Positions 16,435 to 24,999 are shown, counted from the first letter of the stretch. The stretch is 33,153 nucleotides of DNA from Rhodococcus jostii NBRC 16295 (GCF_001894825.1 NZ_BCWY01000091.1:1-33153), one strand, 5' to 3'. Notes: generated by a model not told the origin, from the sequence alone. A program made the numbers and translations.

Positions 16435-16495
16435 AGCATGGCAAAGCTCCCTCACCAGGCGTGGGAGGTGGGTGACGGGGCTCGCGTGAGCGAGG

Positions 16496-17182
16496 TCAGA
16501 TGCAGACGTACCGGACCGCGACGTCACCGATGACGGTGCGCAGATGCGCCCGCAGGTCGTCCGCGGCGAGGTCGCGCTGGAACAGCGCGTCGAACGTGTA
16601 CTGGTTGGAGATGCGGAACAGCGACATACTGTTGATGAGCATGTGGACGTCGATGGCCTCGATGTCCTGACGGAACACGCCGGCGGCCTGGCCGCGGCGC
16701 AGCACATCCTCGAGGACCGCCAGCACCGGCATTCCGAGTCCGGCTACCTCGTCGGACTGCCGAATGTACTTGCCTTTCATCATGTTTTCTCCGCTGACGA
16801 GGCGGACGTAGGCGCGATGCGTGTCGTGGTGGTCGAAGGTCAACTGCGCGATCAACCTCAGTGCGTCGACGGGTTCGGCGTGCTCGAGATCCACCTCGTG
16901 TTCGAGTTCCCGCATGAGCTTGTAGTTGCGCTCGAGTACTGCGGTGTACAGGCCTTCCTTGCCGCCGAAGTAGTAGTAGATCATGCGCTTGGTGGTCTGG
17001 GTCTTCTCGGCGATCTCGTTGACGCTGGCGCCGGACAGGCCCTTCTCGGCGAACTCTGCGGTCGCGACTTCCAGGATGTCCGCCTGGACCAATGCCGGAT
17101 TGCGGCGCGCTCTCACGGGTGAGACGCGACTGCGCGGGCGATCGCTGATCGCCTCTTCGTGTTCGTCGGGCGACGCCGTCAT
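16496..17182 (-). CDS. TetR family transcriptional regulator of the quinate-type operon
   Basis: A 228-residue TetR protein. The first 30 residues are polar and basic. The HTH follows: 'ILEVATAEFAEKGLSGASVN', then 'EIAEKTQTTKRMIYYYFGGK' with the usual YYF-GKE ending. The C-terminal domain includes 'LTFDHHDTHRAYVRLVSGEN', a segment common among regulators of aromatic catabolism in actinobacteria. The ATG at 17180-17182 is chosen over an upstream in-frame GTG (17284), which would overlap the divergent ArsR gene. It lies upstream of and in the same direction as the transporter operon, 217 bp away, with a large inverted repeat in between; control of that operon is the simplest reading. In Corynebacterium the analogous regulator QsuR is LysR-type, so this would be a different solution. 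Confidence 0.87.
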   Translation of the reverse strand: MTASPDEHEEAISDRPRSRVSPVRARRNPALVQADILEVATAEFAEKGLSGASVNEIAEKTQTTKRMIYYYFGGKEGLYTAVLERNYKLMRELEHEVDLEHAEPVDALRLIAQLTFDHHDTHRAYVRLVSGENMMKGKYIRQSDEVAGLGMPVLAVLEDVLRRGQAAGVFRQDIEAIDVHMLINSMSLFRISNQYTFDALFQRDLAADDLRAHLRTVIGDVAVRYVCI

Positions 17183-17229
17183 CGGTGGACCACGGCCCAA
17201 GCTTATCCGAGCGTGTTCCGCACTCGATC

Positions 17230-17258
17230 TTGACGGAGTGTGGTGGCGGTGCAACACT
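17230..17258 (+). promoter_or_regulatory. Leaderless promoter of the ArsR gene
   Basis: TTGACG (17230-17235), a 17-bp spacer and AACACT (17253-17258) end 7 bp before the ATG at 17266. Transcription would start at or within one base of the start codon, which fits the absence of a Shine-Dalgarno sequence. Confidence 0.5.
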
Positions 17259-17265
17259 GAACTCG

Positions 17266-17598
17266 ATGGTTCAGTATTCCGCACTCGACGCCACGTTCGC
17301 GGCGCTGGCAGATCCGACGCGACGTGGGATTCTCGACCGGCTCGGCGAAGGCGCGTGCACGATCAGCGACCTGGCCGAACTCTTCGAGATGACCCTGACC
17401 GGCATCAAGAAGCACGTGCGACTGCTCGAAGAGGCAGGAATGGTCGTGACCGAGAAACGTGGCCGGGTGCGGTACTGCATGTTGGGGACCAACTCACTCG
17501 ACCGTGAGGTGGCCTGGATTCGCGACTACCGGCTGTCGCTCGAAGGCCGGCTGAACCGTCTGGACGATTTCCTCAATCGAACGGAAGGCACGTCATGA
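17266..17598 (+). CDS. ArsR family transcriptional regulator
   Basis: A 110-residue winged-helix protein of the ArsR type. It starts 'YSALDATFAALADPTRRGIL', the family's opening helix, and continues with 'ISDLAELFEMTLTGIKKHVR' (recognition helix about residues 40-60) and a wing 'VVTEKRGRVRYCML'. It lacks the CxC metal site of classical ArsR/SmtB sensors. The C-terminus 'EVAWIRDYRLSLEGRLNRLD' is typical of the non-metal subgroup that pairs with SRPBCC proteins. The ATG at 17266 fits a leaderless promoter. Its stop overlaps the ATG of the next gene (ATGA), so the two are translated together. The inducing signal is unknown. Confidence 0.9.
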   Translation: MVQYSALDATFAALADPTRRGILDRLGEGACTISDLAELFEMTLTGIKKHVRLLEEAGMVVTEKRGRVRYCMLGTNSLDREVAWIRDYRLSLEGRLNRLDDFLNRTEGTS

Positions 17599-18083
17599 GC
17601 ACCTCGCAGACCCCCGCGACCGCCACCCTCTCGACGCCGACGGACCGTGAGATCCACGTCGAACGCATCTTCAACGCCCCGCGCGAGCGCGTGTGGGCCG
17701 CATTTACGAGACCGGAACTGCTCGCCCAGTGGTGGGGCCGCGGAAACGAACTCGATGTCGAGCGCTGGGAGTTCGAGCGCGGCGGCCACTGGCGCGTCGT
17801 CGAGCACTCGGACGGCGATACCCACGGCTTCGAGGGCAGGTTCCGGGAGATCACCCCCGAAGAGCGTCTCGTGTACACGTTCGAGTGGGACGGCATGCCC
17901 GGCCACGTCATCATCGAGAACAACACCTACACCGACCTCGGTGACGGACGCACCAAGCTGTCGGTCGTCAGTCAGTTCCACACTCCAGAGGAGCGCGACG
18001 GCATGCTGCAGTCCGGCATGGAAGGCGGCATGAACGAGAGCTACGCGGCGCTGGATGCGGTTCTGGCGCAGACGAGCTGGTGA
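17595..18083 (+). CDS. SRPBCC/AHSA1 domain protein
   Basis: A 162-residue START-like (AHSA1) protein. The domain begins near residue 20 with 'REIHVERIFNAPRERVWAAF', followed by 'ELLAQWWGRG', the WW-G signature of the family. It continues with 'GGHWRVVEH', 'GRFREITPEERLVYTFEW' and ends in a helix 'MEGGMNESYAALDAVLA'. Such proteins form a hydrophobic ligand-binding cavity; their bacterial functions are mostly unknown. Coupled ArsR-SRPBCC pairs are common in actinobacteria, where the small protein may bind a hydrophobic compound. It starts inside the arsR stop (ATGA) and ends 10 bp from the convergent LacI gene. Confidence 0.88.
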   Translation: MSTSQTPATATLSTPTDREIHVERIFNAPRERVWAAFTRPELLAQWWGRGNELDVERWEFERGGHWRVVEHSDGDTHGFEGRFREITPEERLVYTFEWDGMPGHVIIENNTYTDLGDGRTKLSVVSQFHTPEERDGMLQSGMEGGMNESYAALDAVLAQTSW

Positions 18084-18093
18084 TCGAAGCCCG

Positions 18094-19116
18094 TCAGGCG
18101 TAGGGGGCGGGGGTGCTGCCACCGATCGAATGACGTTGGTGGACTTCCCCCCTCATTCTCGTCACGGTCGGCGCGCCGTCCCCGGCTTCGGACTCGATCT
18201 TGGCGAGAATCTTCACCGCGGCCTCCTGTCCCATCTCGGCCAGGGGAGGGGCGTAGGACGTGATTCCGGGTGGAAACACCTCGTACCATTCGGGATTGCC
18301 GTGTGCGGCGACAGACAGCTGGCCGGGCACCGACAGGCCGAGGTCGGAGCAGGCGTGCAGGACGCCCAGCGTAATTCGGCTACTGGCGGCGATGACGACG
18401 CCGGGCAGATCGCCGGCGATCGCGTGCATCGCATTCCGCCCCCATCCAGAGGTGAAATCGCCCTCGAGGATACGGAAGCGGCGGCCCGCAGTTCCCTTGG
18501 ACGCCTCCGGTATTCCTGCTCGATCGACGGCGTTGCGGAAGCCGCGCATGCGGTCGGCGGTGGTGCTGTGATCGGCCCCGCCGATGACGAGTGCGAGATC
18601 GGTATGACCGGACTGCAGGGCCAGATCGGTGATCGCTTCGACACCGTATTCGTCGTCGCTGACGACGGCATCGGTCTGTAGTGGGACCGAGTGGCGGTTG
18701 AGTTGCACGATCGGCACGCCGGTCGGCAGTGCGCGCCGAGCGTCGACCGGGACGTGGATGATTCCGTCGACGCGGTGATCGAGCAGTGAGCGCAGTCCGC
18801 GTTCCTCGGATTCGGGATCGTTGCCGCTGGCGCTGACCACGAGTTGGAAACCGGCCTCGAAAAGTACGGACTGCAGTACGGCGGCGCTGTCGGTGTAGAA
18901 CTCGTTCGAGATGTCGGGTAGCAGCAGTCCGACGACGCGCGTCTTGTTCTCCCGCAGCGCCTGGGCCACCTTGTTCGGCCGATAGCCCAACGCGTCGGCG
19001 GCCTCGAGGATTCTCTTGCGCGTGTCGGGGTCCACGTAGCCGCGCCCGCTCATCGCGCGTGAGGCGGTACCCACCCCCACCTTGGCCAGCGCGGCGACAT
19101 CCTGAAGTTTGGGCAC
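18094..19116 (-). CDS. LacI family transcriptional regulator
   Basis: A 340-residue LacI-type repressor starting at a GTG (19114-19116) directly before 'PKLQDVAALAKVGVGTASRA', the canonical LacI HTH. The hinge helix 'ALGYRPNKVAQALR' follows near residues 45-60. The periplasmic-binding-like core begins with 'VVGLLLPDISNEFY' and includes 'GIIHVPVDARRALPTGVPIV' and a 'SDDEYGVEAITDLAL' segment. A longer in-frame extension upstream is rich in Gly/Tyr and lacks family sequence. It is divergent from the lyase-transporter pair, and a palindrome of the LacI consensus type lies at 19221-19240 in the spacer, so it very likely represses that pair. The effector is probably the transported acid, but this is inferred. 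Confidence 0.93.
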   Translation of the reverse strand: MPKLQDVAALAKVGVGTASRAMSGRGYVDPDTRKRILEAADALGYRPNKVAQALRENKTRVVGLLLPDISNEFYTDSAAVLQSVLFEAGFQLVVSASGNDPESEERGLRSLLDHRVDGIIHVPVDARRALPTGVPIVQLNRHSVPLQTDAVVSDDEYGVEAITDLALQSGHTDLALVIGGADHSTTADRMRGFRNAVDRAGIPEASKGTAGRRFRILEGDFTSGWGRNAMHAIAGDLPGVVIAASSRITLGVLHACSDLGLSVPGQLSVAAHGNPEWYEVFPPGITSYAPPLAEMGQEAAVKILAKIESEAGDGAPTVTRMRGEVHQRHSIGGSTPAPYA

Positions 19117-19190
19117 AAATCCACCATACCCAACATATCCGCAGGTAAAGCCACCGAGGGCGGCGGTGGACGCTGGTGAATTCACCTCTC

Positions 19191-19240
19191 TTGACAGAAC
19201 GAGTGGCTTGCGCCACAGTGATGTGGAACCGATTCCACAT
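19191..19240 (+). promoter_or_regulatory. Lyase-transporter promoter with LacI-type operator
   Basis: TTGACA (19191-19196) is a good -35 box, with a poor -10 (CACAGT, 19214-19219) 17 bp on. Immediately downstream, 19221-19240 is a 20-bp palindrome, ATGTGGAACC then GATTCCACAT, symmetric in 18 of 20 positions with the central CG typical of LacI-family operators. Lying over the expected start of transcription, it would repress by blocking polymerase. Confidence 0.75.
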
Positions 19241-19296
19241 GGTCTGAGTCACAACCTCGGATGTCGGAGATCCACTACGTCAGCGAAAGGTCCTAC

Positions 19297-20697
19297 GTGT
19301 CCATTCAGTCAAAGAACCCGTTCTCCCTTCTCACGCATCTGGCAGGCGACGAGACGCAACTCGACATCTTCTCCGCCGACAGCTGCATCGAGAGCTGGTT
19401 GGCCACCGAGCGGGCCCTCGCCGTCGCGCAGGGTGAGCACGGGGTCATCTCGGCAGACGACGCTGCGGCGATCGCCGCAGCGTCGCGGATCGACACCATC
19501 GACCGCGATGCCCTGTGGGAGACGTCGAAGAATGTCGGCTACCCCATCCTCGGGCTGGTGCGGCAGATCTCCGGGACGCTTCCGGAGGGACCGAACGGTC
19601 GCGTCCACTACGGTGCGACCACGCAGGACATCATGGATACCGGGCTCGCTCTGCAGCTCGCGCGGTCGCTGGCCGCACTCGACCGGCAGCTCGGCGAACT
19701 CGGCGATGCGCTCGCTGTCCAGGTCGAGGCCCACGCCGGCACCGTGATGCCCGGCCGCACCCACGCCCAGCAGGCGGTGCCGACCACCTTCGGCGCCACG
19801 CTCGCGACGTTGCTGGGTCAGTTCACCCGCCACCGCGACCGTCTCCGGCAAGCAGTGCCGCGTATCGCCGTGATCTCCCTGTTCGGGGCGGGCGGCACGT
19901 CCGCAGCGCTCGGAGCGAAGTCCGCGGACGTCCGGACCCGCGTCGCCGATCTGCTCGGCCTGCACGACACCGACATCCCGTGGCACGTCGACCGTGACGG
20001 TATCGCCGAATACGGCTGGCTCTGTGCAACTGTCGCGGCGGCGTGCGCGAAGCTCGCCCGCAACATCGTCGACCTCTCCCGCACGGAGATCGGCGAAGTC
20101 TTCGAGCCCTACAGCAGCCACCGCGGTGCGTCGTCGACGATGCCGCAGAAGGTCAACCCGATCTCCTCCGAGGCCATCATCGGACTGTCCCAGACCGCCG
20201 GAGCACTGCTGTCGTCACTGAGCCGCATCCAGGAAGCAGGCCACGAACGCAGTGCCGGTGAGTGGCAGATCGAATGGCAGGTGATTCCACAGCTCGGGGT
20301 CCTCGCCGGGAGCGCCCTGTCCGAAGCTCTGGTCATCGTCAAGGGAATGCGGGTCGACGCCGACAGGATGCGCGCGAACCTCGACCTCGACGGCGGGTTG
20401 GTCATGGCCGAGGCACAGATGATCCAGCTCGCCGAAGCCATGGGCCGCGAACGCGCCCACGACCTGCTCTACACGGCCGCCACGCGCGCTCGAGCCACGC
20501 ATCGTGTTCTCGCCGAGACCCTCCGCGAGGCCGCGGCGGAGGCCGGTGTCGCCGAACTGCTGCCCGCACAACTGGTCACCGCCGACGACTACCTCGGCGA
20601 GGCGAAGGACATCGCCGCGAGTGCTGTCCGCGGATGGCACGACCACGCCGTCGGCGGCGAAGACCTGCCCTCCATTCCTCGGCTTGCAAGGACCTGA
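19297..20697 (+). CDS. Fumarase/aspartase superfamily lyase (3-carboxymuconate cycloisomerase/adenylosuccinate lyase-like)
   Basis: A 466-residue enzyme from the superfamily that eliminates across a succinyl-type substrate. Motifs: 'GRVHYGATTQDIMDTGLALQ' (about residues 100-120), 'MPGRTHAQQAVPTTFG' with the conserved His near 155, and the superfamily signature 'GASSTMPQKVNPISSEAI' around 275-290 with the catalytic Ser loop. The GATTQD..DT.L.LQ form is closest to PcaB and adenylosuccinate lyase. The GTG at 19297 is preceded by AAAGG (19286-19290); an ATG at 19261 lacks a ribosome site. One base separates its stop from a DASS dicarboxylate transporter, so the substrate is probably an imported di- or tricarboxylate (a substituted succinate or a carboxymuconate). 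No other pca gene is nearby. Confidence 0.85.
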   Translation: MSIQSKNPFSLLTHLAGDETQLDIFSADSCIESWLATERALAVAQGEHGVISADDAAAIAAASRIDTIDRDALWETSKNVGYPILGLVRQISGTLPEGPNGRVHYGATTQDIMDTGLALQLARSLAALDRQLGELGDALAVQVEAHAGTVMPGRTHAQQAVPTTFGATLATLLGQFTRHRDRLRQAVPRIAVISLFGAGGTSAALGAKSADVRTRVADLLGLHDTDIPWHVDRDGIAEYGWLCATVAAACAKLARNIVDLSRTEIGEVFEPYSSHRGASSTMPQKVNPISSEAIIGLSQTAGALLSSLSRIQEAGHERSAGEWQIEWQVIPQLGVLAGSALSEALVIVKGMRVDADRMRANLDLDGGLVMAEAQMIQLAEAMGRERAHDLLYTAATRARATHRVLAETLREAAAEAGVAELLPAQLVTADDYLGEAKDIAASAVRGWHDHAVGGEDLPSIPRLART

Positions 20698-20698
20698 C

Positions 20699-22240
20699 AT
20701 GAGCACAGTGACCACGGTGACGGAGCAGCCACCGAAACTCGCGGGCGAGGAACGCTTCGACTACATACGCGGGCGTTTCGGCCTGATTGCCGCGCTGCCC
20801 CTGCTCATCGGCATCCTCGTCCTGCCGATCGACATGCCGAACCCCCAGCAGGCCATGCTCGCGGTCCTGACCGTCGTGGTCCTACTGTGGATCACGGAAC
20901 CCGTCCCCATCCCGGTGACCGCGCTGATCGGCATCGCGCTACTCGTCGTCCTCGGCGTCGGCACACCACAGGAGGTGTACGGTTCCTTCGGCTCCGCGAC
21001 GGTGTTCCTGGTGATCGGCGCCTTCATCCTGGCCCGCGCCATGACCGTGCACGGCCTGGACCGACGGTTCGCCCTCGAGGTGCTCTCGTTCCCGGGTATC
21101 GGCAACAGCACCTACCGCACCGCGGCGGCGTTCGGTATCGTCGCCTGCATCCTCTCGATGTTCGTCTCGTCGTCCGCCACCGCCGCGATGCTCCTTCCCA
21201 TCGGCATCGGAGTCGTCAAGACCATCGGTGACCTGATTCAGGAGCAGAACCCGGGCATCAAGACCAACCGCACCAAGTTCTCCTGCCTGCTCATGCTGTC
21301 CATCGCCTACGGGGCGAGCATCGGGTCGGTCCTCACCCCGATCACCGGCATCGCCAACGTCATCGGCCGCGGCACGATCGAACGGATGACCGGTTACAAG
21401 GTCGAACTTTTCGACTGGATCTCCATGTCGGCGCCGTACCTCCTCGTGATGGGCGCGGTCATGTGGGTGGCACTGATCCTCGTCAACCGGCCCGAGGTGA
21501 AGCACATCCGCGGTGGGCAAGACTACTTCCGCGCGCACTACGCAGACCTCGGCCCGATGAACCGCGGCGAACGCAACGTTCTGGTGATCTTCCTGGTCAC
21601 GGTCGTCCTCTGGGTGCTGCCCTCCCTGGTCACCACTTTCGGCATCACCAGCCCGATCGTCACCGCCTTCACCGACCACCTCAACGAGGGATCCGTCGTC
21701 GTCCTCACCGCCGGCCTGCTGTTCTTCCTGCCCCGCGGAAACGGGAGCGGCGAATCCACCCTCACGTGGACCGAGGCCGCCAAGATCGACTGGGGCACTG
21801 TCCTCCTCGTCGGCGCCGGTCTGACCATCGGCACCATGATGAACGCCACCGGGCTCGCGGAAACCCTCGGCACCACCATCGCCCGGGCCACGGGTGTGCA
21901 CAGTTCCTGGGTTCTCGCCCTGATCGCGATCGTCATGGGTCTGATCATCTCCGAAACCACCAGCAACACCGCCAGCGTCGGCATCGTCGTCCCGATCATC
22001 ATCCCGATCGCCCTCGCCATAGGCGTCGACCCGATCATCCCGGCCATGGCCGGCGTGTTCGGCGCAAACGCCGGAGCCATGCTGCCAGTCTCGACACCAC
22101 CGAACGCCATCGTCTACGGGTCGGGGTACGTGCCGATGATCAAGATGATCTGCACGGGCATCTTCATCGACATCATCTGCATCCCCCTGATCTTCGGTGC
22201 CGTCGTCGGCATCGGATCCCTCCTCGCCCTCCACGTGTGA
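20699..22240 (+). CDS. DASS/SLC13 family dicarboxylate transporter
   Basis: A 513-residue membrane protein of the divalent anion:sodium symporter family. There are about 11 hydrophobic segments with the family's two-fold repeat. The first signature is 'FVSSSATAAMLLP' and the second 'ISETTSNTASVGIVVPI', the SNT-type motif that binds sodium and the substrate carboxylate; the C-terminal 'MLPVSTPPNAIVYGSG' is also typical. DASS carriers import succinate, fumarate, malate, citrate or related anions. The ATG at 20699 is one base after the lyase stop, so the two are co-transcribed under the LacI operator. An in-frame extension into the lyase gene (to 20504) is not credible. Confidence 0.92.
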   Translation: MSTVTTVTEQPPKLAGEERFDYIRGRFGLIAALPLLIGILVLPIDMPNPQQAMLAVLTVVVLLWITEPVPIPVTALIGIALLVVLGVGTPQEVYGSFGSATVFLVIGAFILARAMTVHGLDRRFALEVLSFPGIGNSTYRTAAAFGIVACILSMFVSSSATAAMLLPIGIGVVKTIGDLIQEQNPGIKTNRTKFSCLLMLSIAYGASIGSVLTPITGIANVIGRGTIERMTGYKVELFDWISMSAPYLLVMGAVMWVALILVNRPEVKHIRGGQDYFRAHYADLGPMNRGERNVLVIFLVTVVLWVLPSLVTTFGITSPIVTAFTDHLNEGSVVVLTAGLLFFLPRGNGSGESTLTWTEAAKIDWGTVLLVGAGLTIGTMMNATGLAETLGTTIARATGVHSSWVLALIAIVMGLIISETTSNTASVGIVVPIIIPIALAIGVDPIIPAMAGVFGANAGAMLPVSTPPNAIVYGSGYVPMIKMICTGIFIDIICIPLIFGAVVGIGSLLALHV

Positions 22241-22261
22241 GCACACCGACCGTGCAGCGCC

Positions 22262-23431
22262 TCACTCGACGAGCACGCAGCGTGCTCCGCTGAAGATCGT
22301 GGGCATGCATTTGTTGCAGTGGATGCACAGCGACTGGGCACCGGCCTCGGACCGGATCCGGTTCACCAGGTCGGGTTCGCGCAGCAGTGCCCGGGCCATG
22401 GCGACGAATTCGAAACCCTCCGCCATCGCGGTGTCCATGCCCGCCCGGTCGGTGACGCCGCCGAGCAGGACGAGCGGCAACGCCACCGCGGCACGGATCT
22501 GGCGTGCGTGCTCGAGCATGAACAGGTCGCGGTAGGGATAGGCGCGGATCATCGACTTCCCCACCAGTTGCACGCCGAGACGGATCGGTTGCGGCATCGC
22601 GGCGGCGAACTCGCGGACCGGCGCGTCACCCTTGAACAAGTACATGGGATTGAGAAGTGAACTGCCCATGGTGAGTTCGAGGGCGTCGACGCTGCCGTCG
22701 TGTTCCAGCCAGCGGGCCACCTGGATGGCCTCGTCGAGCCAGAACCCGCCGGGGACGCCGTCGTCCATGTTGAGTTTGGCGAGAATCGCGACCCTGCTGC
22801 CGACGGCGTCGCGGACGGTCCGCGCCACGTCCCGCACCACCCGGGCCCGGTTCGCGAGTGATCCGCCGTAGGAATCTTTGCGACGGTTCAGCTTCGGGCT
22901 GAGAAACGCACTGGCGAAGTAGTTGTGGCCGAAGTGGATCTCGACGGCGTCGAAGCCGGATTCGACGGCGAGGCCGGCGGCGGTTCCGTGGGCGGCGGTG
23001 ATCTTGGCGATGTCGGAGGTGGTGGCACTGCGGATCATCCGCATGCTCAGCGGATTGAGCGACCGCGAGGGTGCGAGTGCAGGCAGTCCGGTGGACTTCT
23101 CGTTGGCGACGGGTCCAGCGTGCCCGAGTTGGGCGGAGGCGGCGGCGCCCTCGGCGTGGATGGCGTCGGTGAGTCTGCGCAGCCCAGGGACGGCGTCCGG
23201 GCGCATCCACAATTGACCGCGTTCGGTTCGACCCTCCGGTGCCACAGCGCAGTAGGCCACCGTCGACATCCCGACCCCACCCGCCGCGGGTCGGCGGTGG
23301 AACTCGATCAGTTCGTCGGTGACCAGCGCGTCGGGTGTGCGGCCCTCGAACGTGGCCGACTTGATGATCCGGTTGCGTAACGTGAGGGGGCCCAGGGTGG
23401 CAGGAGCGAAAACGTCTGGTGGTGTGGTCAT
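22262..23431 (-). CDS. NADH:flavin oxidoreductase, Old Yellow Enzyme family
   Basis: A 389-residue FMN-dependent TIM barrel. It begins 'FAPATLGPLTLRNRIIKSAT', the standard OYE start. 'AQLGHAGP' gives the FMN-side loop, and 'DAVEIHFGHNYFASAFLSPK' plus 'NRRKDSYGGSLANRARVVRD' form the family core. The 'HFGHNY' pair supplies the His residues that bind the substrate carbonyl or nitro group. The C-terminus 'LCIHCNKCMPTIFSGARC' has four cysteines, like the iron-sulfur motif of the 2,4-dienoyl-CoA reductase branch, but the protein ends there, without the extra FAD/NAD domains. The ATG is at 23429-23431. It is separated from the permease by 134 bp with a strong hairpin, so it may be its own unit. Confidence 0.88.
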   Translation of the reverse strand: MTTPPDVFAPATLGPLTLRNRIIKSATFEGRTPDALVTDELIEFHRRPAAGGVGMSTVAYCAVAPEGRTERGQLWMRPDAVPGLRRLTDAIHAEGAAASAQLGHAGPVANEKSTGLPALAPSRSLNPLSMRMIRSATTSDIAKITAAHGTAAGLAVESGFDAVEIHFGHNYFASAFLSPKLNRRKDSYGGSLANRARVVRDVARTVRDAVGSRVAILAKLNMDDGVPGGFWLDEAIQVARWLEHDGSVDALELTMGSSLLNPMYLFKGDAPVREFAAAMPQPIRLGVQLVGKSMIRAYPYRDLFMLEHARQIRAAVALPLVLLGGVTDRAGMDTAMAEGFEFVAMARALLREPDLVNRIRSEAGAQSLCIHCNKCMPTIFSGARCVLVE

Positions 23432-23510
23432 TCCCGGCCCTTCGTCGTGTGCGCTCGACGCTAGGTCAGGGGGCGGTGCGGTGACCCGGATGTGTCCGCT
23501 GAGCGGGAGA

Positions 23511-23558
23511 CCGCCGCGGCCCACGGATGACCCCTCGACATCCGTGAGACCGCGGCGG
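23511..23558. terminator. Strong stem-loop between permease and OYE genes
   Basis: Nested arms: CCGCCGCGG (23511-23519) pairs with CCGCGGCGG (23550-23558), and inside it CACGGATG (23522-23529) pairs with CATCCGTG (23539-23546), with a 9-nt loop. It lies 7 bp after the permease stop when read on the minus strand. No T-tract follows, so it may act as an mRNA 3' stabiliser or a rho-assisted terminator. Confidence 0.55.
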
Positions 23559-23565
23559 CGTCCGG

Positions 23566-24984
23566 TCAGCCGACGGTTTCGGGCGTCTTCTCTGGCGTGC
23601 TGTCGGCGGCCGCGCTCTGTTGCCTGCGGCCGAGCGCCCAACAGGCCAGCGTGATCGCACACGTGAACGTGAGTGTCGCGAACAACTGGTTGCGTGCCGC
23701 GTCGTCGAACAATGCCAGCACCGCGACCGCGGCCAGCAGCGCGAGAGCGACATACGACAGATACGGGAATCCCCACATCTTCAGCGGAAGATCCGTCCGC
23801 CCCAATTTCTCGGCGCGCCGCCGCAACACGATCTGCGAGACGGTGACGAACGTCCACAGCACCAGGATCGTCGAACCGACCGCATTGAGCAGCAGCGGGA
23901 GAACACGATCCGGGGCCAGGTAGTTGAGGACGACTGTGACGAAGCCGAACGTCACCGACGCCAGCACCGCCACCCGGGGAACGCCGTTGCCCGACACCCG
24001 GCCGAACACCTTCGCCGCCGCGCCGCGTTCGGACAGCGAGTAGATCATCCGGGAACCGCTGAACAGCATGGCGTTCAGCGACGACAGCAGTGCGATGACC
24101 ACGACGACGGTCATGACGGCGCCCGCGCCGGGCACATGCGCGGCGTTCAGGACGGCGACGAACGGACCCGTCGCGAGTTCGTCCGCGGTCCACGGCAGCA
24201 CCGTCACCATGATCAGCACGGAACCGATGTAGAACACCAGGATCCGCCAGACGATGGACCGCACGGCCCGGCTCACGTTGCGCTTGGGTTCCGACGTCTC
24301 CGCGGCGGCAATGGCCATCACCTCGGTGCCGCCGAACGCGAACACCACGATCAGCAGGCCGGCCGCGATGCCGGTGACGCCGTTGGGGGCGAACCCGCCG
24401 TGGCCGGTGAGGTTCGACAGGCCCGGTGCGTCGAAGCTCGGGATCCAGCCGACGATCATCGCGGAACCGACCGCCAGGAACGCGACGATCGCCACGATCT
24501 TCAGTGCGGCGAACCAGAATTCGAACTCACCGAAACGAGACACACCCGCCAGGTTCACGGCGGTCAGCACACTCATGTACGCCAGGGCCGCCACCCATTG
24601 TGGCACCGCGGGTATGGAGGCGGCGGTGATCGCCGCAGCCGCGGTCGCTTCCGCGGCGACCACGATGACGACCTGCACCCAGTAGAGCCAGCCGATGGTC
24701 CGGCCGGCGATCGGGCCCATCGCGTTTTCGGCGTGGACGGAGAATGCGCCGCTGTCGGGGTCGGCCGCCACCATCTCGCCCATCATCCGCATCACCAAGA
24801 CCACGAGGAACCCGGCGATGAGGAAGGAGACGAGCACGGCGGGCCCGGCGACGGCGATGCCCGCGCCGGAGCCGACGAACAGTCCGGCGCCGATCGCGCC
24901 GCCCAGGCTCATCATCACCAGCTGCCGCGGTTTCATCGCCTGCTGCAGGCCAGTGGATTTCGGTGGGTCGTGCACGGTGTTCAT
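23566..24984 (-). CDS. Amino acid permease (APC superfamily, AAT family)
   Basis: A 472-residue integral membrane protein with about 12 hydrophobic segments. The N-terminal helix carries the APC signature 'MSLGGAIGAGLFVGSGAGI' after a short cytosolic lead 'LQQAMKPRQLVM'. 'VFAFGGTEVMAIAAAETSEP' is the helix 6 substrate region with the conserved E-AAAE-EP pattern. Later segments include 'LLSSLNAMLFSGSRMIYSLS', also family-typical. AAT members import amino acids, including aromatic ones and GABA. It follows the amino acid dehydrogenase gene by 15 bp on the same strand, so uptake and deamination are coupled. With HPPD and an Lrp regulator nearby, tyrosine or phenylalanine is the likely substrate, but this is inferred. 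Confidence 0.92.
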   Translation of the reverse strand: MNTVHDPPKSTGLQQAMKPRQLVMMSLGGAIGAGLFVGSGAGIAVAGPAVLVSFLIAGFLVVLVMRMMGEMVAADPDSGAFSVHAENAMGPIAGRTIGWLYWVQVVIVVAAEATAAAAITAASIPAVPQWVAALAYMSVLTAVNLAGVSRFGEFEFWFAALKIVAIVAFLAVGSAMIVGWIPSFDAPGLSNLTGHGGFAPNGVTGIAAGLLIVVFAFGGTEVMAIAAAETSEPKRNVSRAVRSIVWRILVFYIGSVLIMVTVLPWTADELATGPFVAVLNAAHVPGAGAVMTVVVVIALLSSLNAMLFSGSRMIYSLSERGAAAKVFGRVSGNGVPRVAVLASVTFGFVTVVLNYLAPDRVLPLLLNAVGSTILVLWTFVTVSQIVLRRRAEKLGRTDLPLKMWGFPYLSYVALALLAAVAVLALFDDAARNQLFATLTFTCAITLACWALGRRQQSAAADSTPEKTPETVG

Positions 24985-24999
24985 GGGGGCTCCCGGCCG

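Noticed and set aside
20939..22246. A 435-codon minus-strand frame opposite the DASS transporter
   Set aside because: Asp/Gly/His-rich low-complexity translation typical of antisense to a membrane protein; no ribosome site or domain.
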